The translations under genes and the position numbers were made by a program. Shown one piece after another: positions 48,800 to 62,801 of a DNA stretch of 64,000 bases (its first letter is position 1; each line of letters starts with the position of its first letter). Origin of the DNA: Drosophila miranda. Its lineage: Eukaryota > Arthropoda > Insecta > Diptera > Drosophilidae. The notes beneath the pieces were generated by a model, which saw only the letters and a program-made list of their open reading frames with translations, was not told where the DNA came from and made no database searches. The stretch covers positions 17,528,001 to 17,592,000 of the forward strand of contig NC_046676.1 in the NCBI RefSeq assembly GCF_003369915.1, in the 5' to 3' direction.

Positions 48800-51545
48800 T
48801 TACTAAGAAACTAAGCATGCAATCAAAATACAAATACCACTACAGTTACTAATTAATAGAAAGGTGTGTAAGGATTAATAATTTAATAAGAGGAAGAGAA
48901 TTAGTGGTGGATATAATATGGTAGAGGGAATTATAATCCGAGCATAAGACCCTAAACGGTTCATGCAAGCAATAATTCGATCTACAAAGTGGAACGAACA
49001 ACGGTATAAAATTTCTAGTCAGTCTAATAGGAATCGTGAAGTTTATGCGGCTCAACAGATCAGGGCTGTCTATGTCACCCCTGATCAAGTTGTGCATAAA
49101 TATCACACCAAGCATTTTTCTACGGTTAACTAAGGATGGGAGGTTTACTACCCGCATCCCAGTTAAGGCCCCGCAGAGCAAAGAGTAAAAAGTTTTTCTG
49201 TACTGATTCTATACGGTCCTGGTGTACTTTGTACTGAGGGCACCATACACAGGAGCCGTATTCTAAAATCGGACGAACAAGCGAGGTATAGAGAGTCTTT
49301 GTTATATAGGGGTCGTCAAATTCCTTTGACCACCTCTTTATAAACCCAAGCACGCCCATGGCCTTATTTACCATGGTAGAAATGTGTTCGGAAAACTTTA
49401 ACTTGGGGTCTAACATAACACCCAGATCATCCACCAGGGTAATTCTCTCAAGAGAACCACCAAATAGGGTGTAGGGAGCCAACAAAGGGCTAGAACGATA
49501 AAATGTCATAACTTTGCATTTCGAGGCATTAAGGTGTAACAAGTTTGCACAACACCATGACTGAAAGTTATTGAGATCGGATTGCAAGCGAGAATGAAAT
49601 GAAATGTCCTTGTACTGGACACAGAGTTTAACATCATCCGCATACATAAGTACTCGAGAGTATGTTAATACTGAAGGTAAGTCATTAATAAAGAGTGTGA
49701 AGAGTAAGGGGCCTAGATGGCTGCCTTGTGGTACTCCCGAAGAAACCTTTACTGGTAAAGAGAGGGAGTTTTTGAAGAGGACTCTTTGAGACCTAGAACA
49801 AAGATAGCTAGAAATCCATCTCAGGAGGTTGGGCGGAAACCCTAAAAGGTCAAGTTTATGCGCTAAAAGGGAATGGTTTACAGAGTCGAATGCTTTACTA
49901 AAGTCGCTGTAAATAACATCCGTCTGTAAGTTACATTGAAAGCCTTTAATAATGAAAAAGGTAAACTCTAACAAGTTCGTTGTGGTTGATCGCCGCCTTA
50001 AACATGCATGCTGAGTTGGAGATATAAGTGACTTGCAGAGATGTTGCAAGTGCGGAGTTAAAACCTTCTCAAACATTTTAGGAATAGCGGATAACTTTGC
50101 TATACCTCTATAATTTTTTGCATCAGACTTGCTACCTTTTTTATGGAGAGGAATTATAAACGATTCCTTCCAGATCGGGGGGAAGCAAGAAGAATCAATG
50201 GACAGGTTGAATAGTTTAAGCAAAGGTCCACACAGAGCCTCGGCGCAGTACCTGAGTACACAACCTGGAACCCCGTCTGGACCCGGTGAAAACACCGGCT
50301 TAACTAGTCGAAGATCATGAAGTAGGGAACATTCATTTAACAAGGGACTGAAAATGCCGTTCGACCTCGGTAAACCGTATGGGTACGGATGACCAGAGTA
50401 GCTTTCCTCAGAATAGGTGGTTTGGAAGAATTGGGCAAAAAGATCGGCAATTGCCTGATCATTATTTGCCGACGTATTACAAAATGATAGCGCGGATGGG
50501 TGTGCGGACGTTCTACGCTTACTGTTTACGAAGCTGTAAAACTGTTTAGGGTCCTGAGAAAAACGTATCCTGCATCGAGATAGGTAGTTCTTATAGCATT
50601 GAGCATTAAGAACTGAAAAGTTTGACCGAGCTAATACATAGCGAGAGTGAGAAGTAGGAGAACCCACTTCTTGAAATTTTTTATAAAGTCTTGATTTTAA
50701 GTTTTTTAGACTGGATAACTCTTTGGTAAACCAAGGGGGTTTTCCAGATCTAGTCGGACAAAGAAAGCGGGACACAAGAATCGAAAAAAGTGCCAAGAGC
50801 ATTGTAAAAAATGTTTGTGCCTTTTATGATATCAGTGCACAAGTACAAAGCGGACCAATCAAAAACCCTAATGAGGTTATTAAGTTTCGCAAACTCGGCT
50901 TTACGGACACGTTCGGGCAGCCTACTCGACCGATCCAATACAGTTGGTCCTATATCTAGCGACACCTCGAAAGTAGGGTGGTAAGCGTCTTCAGGTATAG
51001 TGAGCGGAAGGGCTCGGGTTAACAACACTATGGTCGGATCCGATACAAAGCACAGATCAAGCAATCGACCCAAGGAATTTTTCACATGGTTGACTTGAGA
51101 CAGGGATAGGTCAAGCAAGCCGTCAACAAAGTCATGTCGTGACATGGGCACTAGGATACTAGACTCGTTTAACGAAGACCAAACAGTTCCTGGCAAGTTG
51201 AAGTCACCAAGAACTATCATACGATCTTTATCAGATAGCGAGGAAGAAACAGCGGTTAAAGCGGACAAGTGCTGCTCATAAATTGAAATATCCGAAGAAG
51301 GTGGGATATACGAGCAAGTAATGAATATAGCGAAAGCGGGAAGAATCAGTTTTACACACAGGAATTCCAGTTCCTATTGAACTTGGACTGTGAAGTGTTC
51401 CGACGTGAAGTAAGAGTCCACTGCAATTAGAACCCCCCCCTGCACGTCGAGACGAACGGTCCTTTCTAAAAGTTGCGTACCGACCTGCCAAAACCTCGGA
51501 ACTAAGAATGTCCGGCTTTAACCAGGTTTCAATAAACACAATAAC
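48800..51545 (-). mobile_element. LINE retrotransposon copy 1, 5'-truncated and frame-broken
   Basis: A minus-strand non-LTR element. From 5' to 3' it keeps part of the apurinic-type endonuclease (ETWLKPDILSSEV; then MIVLGDFNLPG), a reverse transcriptase with SDFSKAFDSVNH, SSGVPQGSHLGPLL and the catalytic YADDVK, and a C-terminal region (LVRPILEYGSCVW). Frame breaks lie near 51270, 50790 and 49150, the last with a small deletion, and ORF1 is missing. It is dead. The exact clade is not settled; it is APE-type and shares structure with copy 2, though the proteins are clearly diverged. Confidence 0.9.
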
Positions 51546-54500
51546 GTGGAAAGCAAATGCAACACTATCCCGGATAATGCAATAAAATAAACAATAATCA
51601 CATCATCTCAAAAATAAGAATGTAGTGTTAAATCTTTATCTAATGGCCAAAATCGGAGGAAATACAATAACAATTTTACAGATAAACTTTTTGTTAACAA
51701 AATGGATACTAATAAAGTTTAATCGATTTTCAAACAGAGGTTTACGAGCGGATTTAAATGGGTGAAGAGGGACATGACACTGTGTATATATTGTATTTAC
51801 TCTACTATTGGCGATCAAGAGTATAAGTTTTTATGTATATGTTTTTATACGATTGGTTTATCGAGATTTTTCATATTTGAATTAAAAAAAAAAAAAAAAA
51901 CTTCCAATCACTAAAATCGAAACAGAACCAATTTGGTTTCTTTGTAAAAAAAAAAAAAAAAAGTAACCATTCGGTGGGATTTGATTGCTTGTTCACGGTA
52001 CACAGGAAAACTGAAATTACCTTGGGATTCGGGGCGCGTTTCCGATAGACTTTCGTCCTTATTCATATCGAGATGTTACGGAAAATATTTGTTTATATAT
52101 AAGCACGACGTTGAATTCAATAGAACACTAGTTAATATTTTAGCACGTCAATCGATTAAACGTTAAAGAAGTGTACTCGTATATTGACTTTCGACGTAGT
52201 AGGCTCCATCCTACACTTCTAACGACGGCAACCGCATTTCCGGCAACAAAACTGAAACGGAAACTGGAACTGGGCTCCTGATTCTGAGGCGGATAGAAAC
52301 CGTACCGCGCTGATCCGACGGCACTGACAACGGAGCGGAGCGGAGACGGCTACGAGAGCGACGATGCAGCGACGATGATGTTAACGTCTCGATGTACGAT
52401 TTCAGATTTATCATAAAACCATGACAGGAGCTAAACAGTGATGTGTCCACTCCAGCAGTCAAGCAGCCAACCAGCCATCCAGCCAACCCCGAAATAGGAA
52501 AAAATCTGTAGATATAATCCGTGGTCGGTGAGTGGGCACAGGGCGGGCGTTCGTTCATATGAATGTCTCTCTGTGTGTGTGTGTGAGTGCAGTGAGAACA
52601 AAAAGCACACCACCACCAGCAAGGACCATACCATACATACCCCTGCTAAGAGCAGAGAGCATCGAGCATCGAGCAGCGAGCATCGAGCAGCGAGCGTAGC
52701 AGCAAGCAGCAAAAGCAACAAGAATGGCAAGGATAACCGCACCCGCAACCCAACCCCCAACTGTCGCCCACTCCGAGGGCCGAGGAGGAAGACTTTTAGT
52801 GGCAACTCTGGTGGCGCATTTGCTTGCTGGCTTGCTGGCTTGCTTTGATTCGTTCCTTCTTGATACTGTGGCATCCGACGCTCTGTTGTTGTATGTAAGC
52901 CAAGCCACAATCGCAATCTCCAATAAACACCCGGCTCTGCGCTCTCTGCGCACACACACACTCATACGCACGCTCACACTGAAACAGAGAACGCCGCCAT
53001 CATGACTAAGCGATTAGAGGAAGAAGGAAGGAGAGCAATGGAGCACTGGCAGGCCCCACTCACAGTCACCCTCGCACTCGCAGAATCACTCCTACAGTGA
53101 GAGTCAGTGCTGCCAGGCCTTGGCCATTAAAGCTCACTAGATTTGGCTTAAGAAACAATTAAAAACTACCGATATATGTAGATCCCAGAGTTTGTTTAAA
53201 TATGTGCTCAAATGAAGTGTGACTAGGCATGTGTAGGCATAATCATTAATTAGTTAGTGCAACAACTTAATTCCCTTTAAAAATATTTCGAATCATGATC
53301 ATAGCGATCCGTTAACTTCCTTTAAAGCTAGACAGTTATTGGTCAAATGAAGACACCAAATGGACATATTTATTCGGATTCTTTGGGATCGATTCTTAAA
53401 AGATATCTTTAATGTAAAAATTCACTAACCAATATATCTAGTGGGAAAACCACTAGACAGGCAGCACTGTTGGTGTGACGCAGCTGCGCGGCTTGCGCTT
53501 GTATAATCGTCTTGGGCTTTGACATTTTGTTTTTGTTTTATAATACCTGTGTGATGCTGGTGCCTTTGGATTTGCCATGCCTTCTGCCCTCTTCCAAAGG
53601 GGAACAGCGGACGACGCCTTTCCGCCGAACTTTCCCCCCTCACTGTTGCCCCCACTGTCGAGGGTCTTCCCAGTTAACTGTAATTGCATTTGAGGGTAAA
53701 CTGTTTCTTCTTATGGCTATTGGGTGTGATCGGGATGTGTGGCTGTCTACGAACCCAAAAGTGTGAGAATTTGCACACATATTTGTGTTTAAACTTATGA
53801 ACGTATGTATATATCTGTTACAAAAGAGGAACTAATTACCTCCTAAGTATTCAGTAAAGTGAATACCATTGATGGTCCGAAAAAAAATATTCGGTTCGGG
53901 ATAAAGGGTATTATTACGTCGATATGCATTTATCCGATAGATAACAGTAAATGTGCACACATCTAAGTGTACATATGCGAGTATTTCATATACATATGTA
54001 TATATGTATAAGAACAAAGGAAACTCTCGACATCCAAAGTACTGAATAGAATTTCGCATTACCCCAAAGGTTCGAAACGAAAAGGCTAAACAAAAAAAAG
54101 TCCGAAAGTCCACTGATCCAATAATCAATAAAGGTTGCTGCTACTGGGTGGCTGCCCCCAGTTTTTGAGGGGGTTTGTGGGGATCTGGAAGGGAGAGTTT
54201 TGAACTCCCGACTTCACTGAGGAGCTTTTGGTATGCTTAATGCGCCGACATTAACTTTGTAACAAATGAGATGTCGGAATACAACATTCAGCTGGCAGAA
54301 GTTTATACTCTGAAAAGTCAAAGCGCTTTGCCGCGATGGCCACGCCCACCACACTGCATGAGGGAGGAGCGTGCGAGCGAGAGAGAGAGTCAAGAGAAGA
54401 GAGAAAGAGAGAAAGGAGAAAGCAGAAAGAGAGAGACATAGTCGGAGGGTTGGTTCTTGACATTTGATACATACACAACACACACATACACACAGATATA

Positions 54501-54755
54501 CACACGCGAGCATGGACATACAGATATAGATACGTATGTATGTATGTATGCATGTGTACATATTCGTGCCTTGGGTCGGTCTCCATCAAGTCAAGGGCGA
54601 GGAGTGCAGGCTGGCTGGCTGTGCACTTTATTTAATCAATCAAAACTCGCAATTCAATTATTCACAGGAAAAATTTGAGCTTCTGGGTGGAGTCATTGAA
54701 GGTGCGGACTCAGAGCTGATACTAGATCATGAGAAGTACGCCCAGGACCAGGAGT
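51546..54755. other. noncoding DNA between the two LINEs
   Basis: Contains poly-A runs at about 51883-51900 and 51946-51961, a GAGCAGCGAGCATC-type repeat at 52650-52700 and GA/CA-rich stretches at 54370-54500. A 176-codon minus-strand frame at 52431-52961 is repeat-driven and not called. Confidence 0.4.
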
Positions 54756-54915
54756 AGCATCGTCCCAAGTTCCTTGCATACGACCCGTCTGCTGTCGCAA
54801 TACTTTCCCAGAATCCTCTGTAATCGCTAGATTAGAGCGTGGACATGGTAGTGCTGCAGATTATAGCACACGTGGAGCAGTTCCTTGAATTCGTCCAATT
54901 TGAATTGGGGCTGTG
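54756..54915 (-). pseudogene. decayed coding-like fragment beside the LINE 3' end
   Basis: The minus strand reads QPQFKLDEFKELLHVCYNLQ, then HYHVHALI, a stop, and RLQRILGKYCDSRRVVCKEL with a hydrophobic end. This looks like a real but unidentified protein fragment carrying an internal stop. It sits within 15 bases of the 3' tail of LINE copy 2, so the LINE may have inserted into it. Confidence 0.3.
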
Positions 54916-54921
54916 ACGTTA

Positions 54922-57530
54922 TTTATTTATTTATTTATTAAATTAACAAATTATCTGTTAATAATGGTGCTTAGTTACTAAAGGCGGAAAAAGATAAGTT
55001 AAAAGTTAGCTAAATTTAAATGATTATAAATATTGCATGCAATTAGTTTAAGAGACAGTTCAGGGGATAGGGTTTGACAGAGGGAGTTATAATTATAATT
55101 ATTAAAACCCTAAAAGGTTCATGATCAGCATAATTAGACCTACATATGGGTAGACGGATAGCCCTAAAAGTACGGGTAGGTCTAGATGGAACGGCCAAGT
55201 CAATCTGACCCAAAAGAGTTTGGGAGTCAACAGTCCCAAGAAGGACGAACATTACGCCATTGCATATTCTGCGATGGTGCAACGACGGCAGGTCAATAAG
55301 ATTTAGCCTAGACCGGTAGGGTGGCAAGATTCTACCCGAGTCCCAGTTAAAGTTCCGAAGGGCAAAAATTAAAAATTGCTTTTGCACGGATTCAATAACA
55401 GCCTGCTGCTCTTTATACTGCGGGCTCCACACACAAGAACAATACTCCAATATAGGACGTACTAACGAGATGTACAGTTGTTTCGTGACGTCCAAACTCC
55501 TTGGACCAACGCTTGATGAACGCTAAAACACCCTTAGCTTTATTTACAGTTGCAGCTATATGGGTGTTGAAACACATCTTATGATCAAAAAGGACTCCGA
55601 GGTCATTTGAACTCGAAATTCGCTCAAGGACATGATTTCCTAGAACATATGAGACAAAATGAGGAGCGCGACGGTAAAATGTCATGAGTTTGCATTTGGA
55701 AAGGTTCAGAAAAAGAAGATTAGTTGAACACCACAATAGTAGTTCACTTAGATCAAGTTGAAGGCGTGTGTGCAAATACCAATCAGAGTAAGAAAGACAG
55801 ATTTTGACATCATCAGCATACATTAGTGTAGTAGAGTATGTTATAACTTGAGGAAGGTCGTTCACAAATAAAATAAACAGAAGCGGGCCCAGATGACTTC
55901 CCTGTGGCACACCTGAAGTAACATTAACAGTATTTGACAACACGTTAGAAAACAAAACACGTTGAGTACGGTTAGAGAGATAGGACAAAATCCAATCTAG
56001 AAGATTCGTTGGGAACCCTAATATAGAGAGCTTTTGAATAAGCAGAGCATGGTTCACAGAATCGAATGCCTTGCTGAAGTCCGTAAAAACTACATCCGTC
56101 TGCAAACCAATTTGAAAACCCCGGTGGATTAGGTTAGAAAACTCAAGAAGGTTAGTCGATGTCGAACGATGTCTGAAAAAACCGTGTTGCGACGGAGATA
56201 TCAAGCTGCAACAAAGATGTTGCAGTTGCCGGGTGACCAGGAACTCAAGAAGCTTCGGGATGGCGGAAAGCTTTGCGATACCACGATAGTTTTCAATGTT
56301 TGATCTTGAACCTTTTTTGTGAAGCGGAATGATGTAGGACTCATTCCAAATTACTGGGAGACAAGACTGTTCCAAGGAGAGGTTGAAGAGAAAGGTCAAG
56401 GGTTTGCAAAGGGACTGGGCACAGTGTTTTAAGATGCAACTTGGTACCTTATCTGGACCCGCAGAAAACGATATGTCCATAGATGACAAACCTTCCAGAA
56501 CAACGCTTTCCTCGAAAAAGGGCAGAAAAATGCTGTTAGCTTGAGGTAGCTGGTACGGATACGGAGTGGATGCGTTGTAAATATGAGACGAGTACGTTGT
56601 TTGGAAAAAGTTAGCGAATAAATTTGCAATACCAACAGCAGAAGCTTCTGTTTTGTTCTGGTAATGAAGGGACGGAGGAAAAACGTTTGACTTGCGCTTA
56701 GAGTTAACGAACGAATATAATTTTTTAGGATCACTACGAAAGTTACTACTACATTGTGAAAGGTAATGATTATAACACTGACTATTGACGGCAAGGAACA
56801 GAGAGCGAGCGGAGGAGTATAGAGCAAAGGCCAACGTGGAGCCCGACTTCTGGTACTTTTTATAGAACCGGGATTTATTATTTTTTAAGTATGACAAATA
56901 CTTGGAGAACCAGGGAGGCTTGGACGATACAGGTACAGTGATATCTGGAACAAACGTATTAAGGGCGGAGTAAATAGAACTATAAAACGAGTTAACAGTT
57001 GCATCTATGTTCGGTAATGAATAAAGAAACGACCAATCAACACGCGAGAGATGTAGATCTAAATCGATAAAGTTTGTTTGCGAAAACACTTTATGTGACA
57101 AGGAGCCATGGAACTGTCAGCACCTCCAGATTGTGTAAACTCCAGTGATATCAACAAAGTTGGATGGTTAGGATCTTCAGGGAGAGATATTGGGCTTGCT
57201 CTAGATACCGTAGCAAGAGAACCATCGTTAACAAAAACGAGGTCAAGAAGTCTGTCCCTAATGTTTTTAACGGCATTAATTTGGACAAGGGAAATATCCG
57301 TTAGCCCATTGATAAAGTCATTATGGCAATTGGGAAACAACAGGTTAGCGTCATTACAAGGCAGCCAAGAAAGAAATGGGAGGTTAAAGTCCCCCATGAC
57401 AATAATTCGATCATTGCACCCTAATGCAGAAACAACATTATTAATTGCTAAAAGGTGGTGTAAGTAAAGCTCAGCATCAGACCTGGGAGGAATGTAAGAG
57501 CAGGAGCTCTTGATAATTCTTGACAAAGTG
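54922..57530 (-). mobile_element. LINE retrotransposon copy 2, 5'-truncated and frame-broken
   Basis: A minus-strand element with endonuclease remnant (RIIVMGDFNLPF), reverse transcriptase (TDFSKAFDSVNHAL, TSGVPQGSHLGPLL, MYADDVKI) and C-terminal region (LEYCSCVWSPQYK, LPSLHHRRICNG). Single frameshifts lie near 57100 and 55490. The 3' end is marked by tandem TAAA units (TTTA on the plus strand, 54926-54957), so it ends in a short simple repeat rather than a pure poly-A tail. ORF1 and the 5' end are absent. It is inactive but less damaged than copy 1. Confidence 0.9.
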
Positions 57531-60158
57531 TTGTAATTTACAGATATTTAAAACTTATGTAGAGGTCAGTAGCTTCTCAGTGGGATAAGATACCCGGTAC
57601 TCAGAATCTATATAGCTATGCAAATATATAAATATCTTATCTATATCTACGCTTTTTATCAATGAAAAGTCCAGGTGTGATGACAGGTGACAAACAAGGC
57701 GGGAATAAGACTACAAAATACACTCTAATTTATTTTTCAGTTACTTATGGACATTTCCAATCTGACCTTAAAAATGTTAAACAAAAAAGCCAAATTCAGC
57801 GATAAAAAAAAGTTGAAAATTATTGCAGTACTCGAGATTGGGACAATTTTCTGGGATTTTTTTAGATAGTTCAATACGTTAGAGAGACTTTGAGGTTTTA
57901 CGACTTGGACAATAGGACGAAGGCGTTAGCCTGGTTACACTCGAAGAAGTGTAATACCGACATTAAAACTTTTTTTCTAGGACAGGTAAACCCCTATCAT
58001 GCCAGTTGTATCATCTATAACTTGTTGTAGGTTTAAGTTAGGCAAAAAATATTTAATATTCAAGATTTACATACATATATTCATACTTTATTTTCGCAAA
58101 ATTAGAACTAACTAAATGCACTTTGATATTCCATTAGAAATTCACACAGAATTATTCATAGCATTAAAATAATATATTTAAAATTCATAATAGCTAACAT
58201 TTTTATGCGCCGAATTTAAACTTATTGACATCTAAATAGGCGTCAGAGCATACTTGTCACCAAGGAACTACCAGTGCCGTTTCCAACGATTCGGTGAAGT
58301 TTTCTGTTTCCGTATCTTTTTTGCCCAAATCCCCCAAACATTCTCAAGGGGGCTTAATCCCAGCTTTTCAGCTGATTGCAGTGGTGGAATGGGGTGTGGC
58401 AAATGTTTGAAACACCCCAGTCTAAACTCAAAATCCGGTTACTCCTCCACTATAATCACGATAATCGAGGCGTCAATGAAGAAGTACAAACGGATGGCTA
58501 ATCAGTCAGTCGGTACTGATTAAGAATATATACACATACATACGAGCACATACATATGCTTCGTTTGGCTTTTACACACCTGTACTTTTCGTGTACCGGG
58601 TATAATAGATGGAAACTCTTTTCGCAGTTGCTACGTATAAACCATTAAAACTCAATTGAAAAACGCAATGAATATGTGGCAATTAAATTCAAATATAATA
58701 TTAAATATTTTAAATTAAATCATTGACATTGCAGCTAGATCTTCAGCTATGGACTATCTGGACCCTAATATTTATTACTTTAATGCGTATCTGAAATGCA
58801 TCTTTTACTTTTATTTTATTTTTTTAAGTAAACATTTTTCTTCTAAAATAGTCACATTTCTGTCGAAGACTATAAGAACTTAAGTTAGTGGAATTTCTAC
58901 AGACTTTTCCGTGCAAGCATAGATTTTATTCTCATTTAACCCAACTATTATTTTGCTGACCGACGTCTCATCTCAATTCATTAAAAGAAAGATATCTAAT
59001 TTCGTTTCAGAAATTCACAAAATGCCCTTCTTCTTGTATTATGAATCATGAGTTTGAGTAGGAGTAGGAATACCCGACTACCAAGGCTTGGTTTAATTCT
59101 TCTCGTCATCTATTAACTAAATAAAAGTATAATATTTTCAAGTAAATATGCACTCCTATCAATTAAAAAGTCACAAAGCAGCCAAAGGGCTTTAAAGGAT
59201 TTTAAAAAGGCGTGTGTACATACACATACATAAATGTAATATCAGGTAAATTTCAATAAATACATCAACTTTGAGAGGTAGTCATGGGAAACAAAGAGCA
59301 ATTACTGAACGCCTTGTTTGACCCTTCAGGCTCAGATACGAGTACGCTTTCCTCCCCTTGCTCGCAATTGTGGGCCTGGACTTGGACATGGCATGTTTGC
59401 ATTTCCAAATGGATAAACAATACAAACCCACTGCATCTGACACTGAACCGTTGACTCGTGGAAGTTAGTCTAGAAAATAGGATACATTTCCCATACTGCA
59501 CATCGTTCGGAACGGAACGGAAAATGTAAGGATCGAGGACTGACACACTTAGACGATTGAGGAAGGCACCGTGACTATTTTTTTATATTTCAATCAATTT
59601 AGAAATCTATGGGTTTGTTCAATTGATCGGTGTTTTGTTTTATTTGTTGTTTGATGCTTGTATGGGCTTTAATTTGAATATTTATTTACAATTTTTATTT
59701 AAGACTCGTTCCCCTCGTTCAAGTCATATATTAACAGTTGCAATAAACATCTTTCAACTTATTGCTTACATGTCTCAATATAATTTACAAGAAAAACTTA
59801 CTTAACTCTAGTTTCTGTTGTTCTGCTTTTGTCTCTGTACTTTACGCATATTTATGATTTGCCTTTTTATTTTTTGATGCTTCGTTTATTCGTATGTGTA
59901 TTTTACTAGTGAGAATATTGGGTGGTTAATTGAGAGTATGTATATATAATCACTATATATATATATATCTATCTGACTTCTGTTTACCAGCTTCAACATT
60001 TCTTTAATTTATGTACGTTCATTATTGGGCTTTTAACTATGCGCTTGCGTTATGTTTTTCTTTTGTTTTGTTGTATAAATAAAATATAATATTTTTACTT
60101 TTGCTTCGCTTCGAATAATACATGCCATTATACATATAGAAAATATGGATTATGATTC
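57531..60158. other. AT-rich intergenic DNA and Arf51F 3' UTR
   Basis: Mostly AT-rich with no gene. The right part (about 59,560-60,158) is probably the Arf51F 3' UTR. A TACCGGGTATAATAGATGG sequence at 58592-58610 resembles repeat-derived text often found in fly intergenic DNA. Confidence 0.4.
58255..58440 (-). mobile_element. possible Tc1-like transposase remnant
   Basis: The minus strand reads HLPHPIPPLQSAEKLGLSP, then LENVWGIWAKKIRKQK and RWKRHW before a stop. The part around LSPLENVWG resembles the SPDLNPIENLWG block just before the third catalytic acid in Tc1-family transposases, with a basic stretch after it as usual. Only this short block is recognisable and upstream frames contain stops. 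Confidence 0.4.
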
Positions 60159-60913
<755 letters not shown>

Positions 60914-60935
60914 TCATCCATCAAACCCTAGCCAA

Positions 60936-61186
60936 TCTGTAAATTGAATAAATGTAAAGTGATATACATATACATAAGTACATAAGTGTCTATTGGAATA
61001 GAGCCAGAGCCAGAGCCAGGGTCAGTGGGTTTGCAGATAGTGCTCGATGGGAGTTCACGTATCAAAAATGAATACGTTGCCACGAGGAGGCGCAATCCAT
61101 ACACGTACATACGATACGACACGAGTATGTACCACAATGCGTCAACGGAAGTAGGAGCATTATTTTGCATAATAATTTAACTTACA
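60936..61186 (-). other. Arf51F: Arf51F 5' UTR intron boundaries
   Basis: Reading the minus strand, exon sequence ends ...CACAAT before GTAAGT (donor at 61185) and resumes after TTTACAG at 60936, 32 bases before the ATG. The intron has no coding content. The start of the untranslated exon is not determined. Confidence 0.6.
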
Positions 61187-62188
61187 TTGTGTTGTGTGCT
61201 TAACTGCCAGCGACAACACCATAGCTAGCGTTAAACTCGAACTCAGACAGAGAGCGAGAGAGAAAGGGGCAGAGGCAAAAGCAGAATTTATCAGTTCTGT
61301 TCAGCGAAGAGCTTCATTCAATTGGCCGCTTGGGCGCACAAACAGCAGAGCAGAGAAGAGCAGATAAAGTGAGCATAAATTAAACAAAAAAAGTTATCTC
61401 GATTGCAGAACTCAAGGCGTGTGCAGGGGTCTGACTGGATGCATTTAACAGAGACCAGAATGTCGAAGGTACAGCTAAAGCCGGCTTGGGTTTGGGTTCA
61501 GGTTCGGGCTTGGGTCAATATCATAGAAGCGTTTTGAGGAATTTCAGTGCTTCTTGCCTAACACGTCACATACACGCCCGAAATACACCAATACATATAC
61601 ACACCCAATGTCTTGATGATTATGATTACGCACCAATTCGATCGACGCGCGCCTAATATAGTTAAGCATAAAGTGCCAACGTGTAGTGGGCAGACACCAA
61701 ATGCATTTGAAAAAATAAAACTGCTAAAAAACTAAGCTAACAACAACAATTTTGCACTAAATCTTTATTTTTATTTTACATACACGAAGCAATGTGACCG
61801 TAAGCGAAAGCGATGTTAAGAATATGGGCTAAAAAATACCAACTGCCAACTGGGAACATACTGAATTAATACATACATGGTACTCTGTAAATTGCTTATG
61901 GTGCTATGACACTAGACTAAGCTAACTTTTGCGGCGAATGAGGCCATAGAGACATTACAAGGGGGGTCGATGAAAGAACTTCAACAAGCTATGCAAAGAA
62001 ATGACTGAATATGATAAATCATCAAGTCTCTTTTGTTAATTTTATTGTCGTTTCCCATAATTTTCTTGATCGTGATCAAACACTCAAATCAGTTATTCGC
62101 CCGACGCAACACCCTGCGTCTGCGCATGTAAGCACAGTGTAAAAGGCTATTAGTGTGCTAACGATGTTTCCGAAAAAACATCGATATC

Positions 62189-62212
62189 TTATCGATGTTG
62201 CAATCGATGTTT
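62189..62212. promoter_or_regulatory. DRE-like ATCGAT cluster
   Basis: TATCGATG at 62189-62196 with further ATCGAT cores at about 62180 and 62203, between Arf51F and the right-edge gene. DREF-type control of one of the two genes is possible. Confidence 0.4.
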
Positions 62213-62239
62213 CTCCAGGTCTAATAATTATTCTTATTG

Positions 62240-62650
62240 GGATTTACTATCTAATTTTTGTTTAAACCTTGTTTTACTTAAAGTAGTTAGTCTTGTAGAA
62301 AATGTATTTATCAATAGAATAAAACTATGTGGGCATGGCTGAGGATATTAGTTAGCCAGCATTATTAAACGTTTTTTTGTTTGACCTTTTTCGCAAAATC
62401 CTTTTCTTAGACAAAATCGAATAAATGCAATTATATATAATAGACCAGTCAAGTATAAAATAGGTTCATTAATTGCATAAAATTATGTGGGCAGGACTGC
62501 GGGTTCTATCTAGCTAGTAATATTCGACAGAATATCCAAAACGTATAATATAACTGGAATTCCTCAGTATATTTTCGGGATATTTTTTAAATGAGGCGGT
62601 ATATTATGGTATATTTCTGAAGGTCGGACGGTATATTTTATCAACTAAAA
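62240..62650 (+). repeat. second copy of the interspersed repeat
   Basis: It shares TTTAAACCTTGTTTTA, ATAAAACTATGTGGGCATGG (62321), ATAAAATTATGTGGGC (62478), TAGCTAGTAATATTCGAC (62511) and the run of GGTATATTTT motifs at its right end (62560-62640) with the block at 29.2-30.0 kb, in the same orientation. Two diverged units are visible, as in the first block. Confidence 0.7.
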
Positions 62651-62801
62651 CAACATTAGCGGACATTGTTGGAAATTTCCGCAAAAACGAAATAAAAATA
62701 GCCGCGAAAACGTCTGCACACAATGCGCCACGGTGGAGGCCAATAACAGAGAAGCAGACACAGCAGTAGCAGAAGGAGGAAGAAGCAATTCGTCAGTATA
62801 T

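Noticed and set aside
52431..52961. 176-codon open frame, minus strand, with a leucine-rich stretch
   Set aside because: The hydrophobic stretch comes from GAGCAGCGAGCATC-type repeats read in antisense; no splice or start support.
54170..54260. tRNA-like text (TTTTGAACTCCCGACTTC)
   Set aside because: The minus-strand B box is imperfect, no A box or acceptor stem pairing is found, and the cloverleaf cannot be completed.
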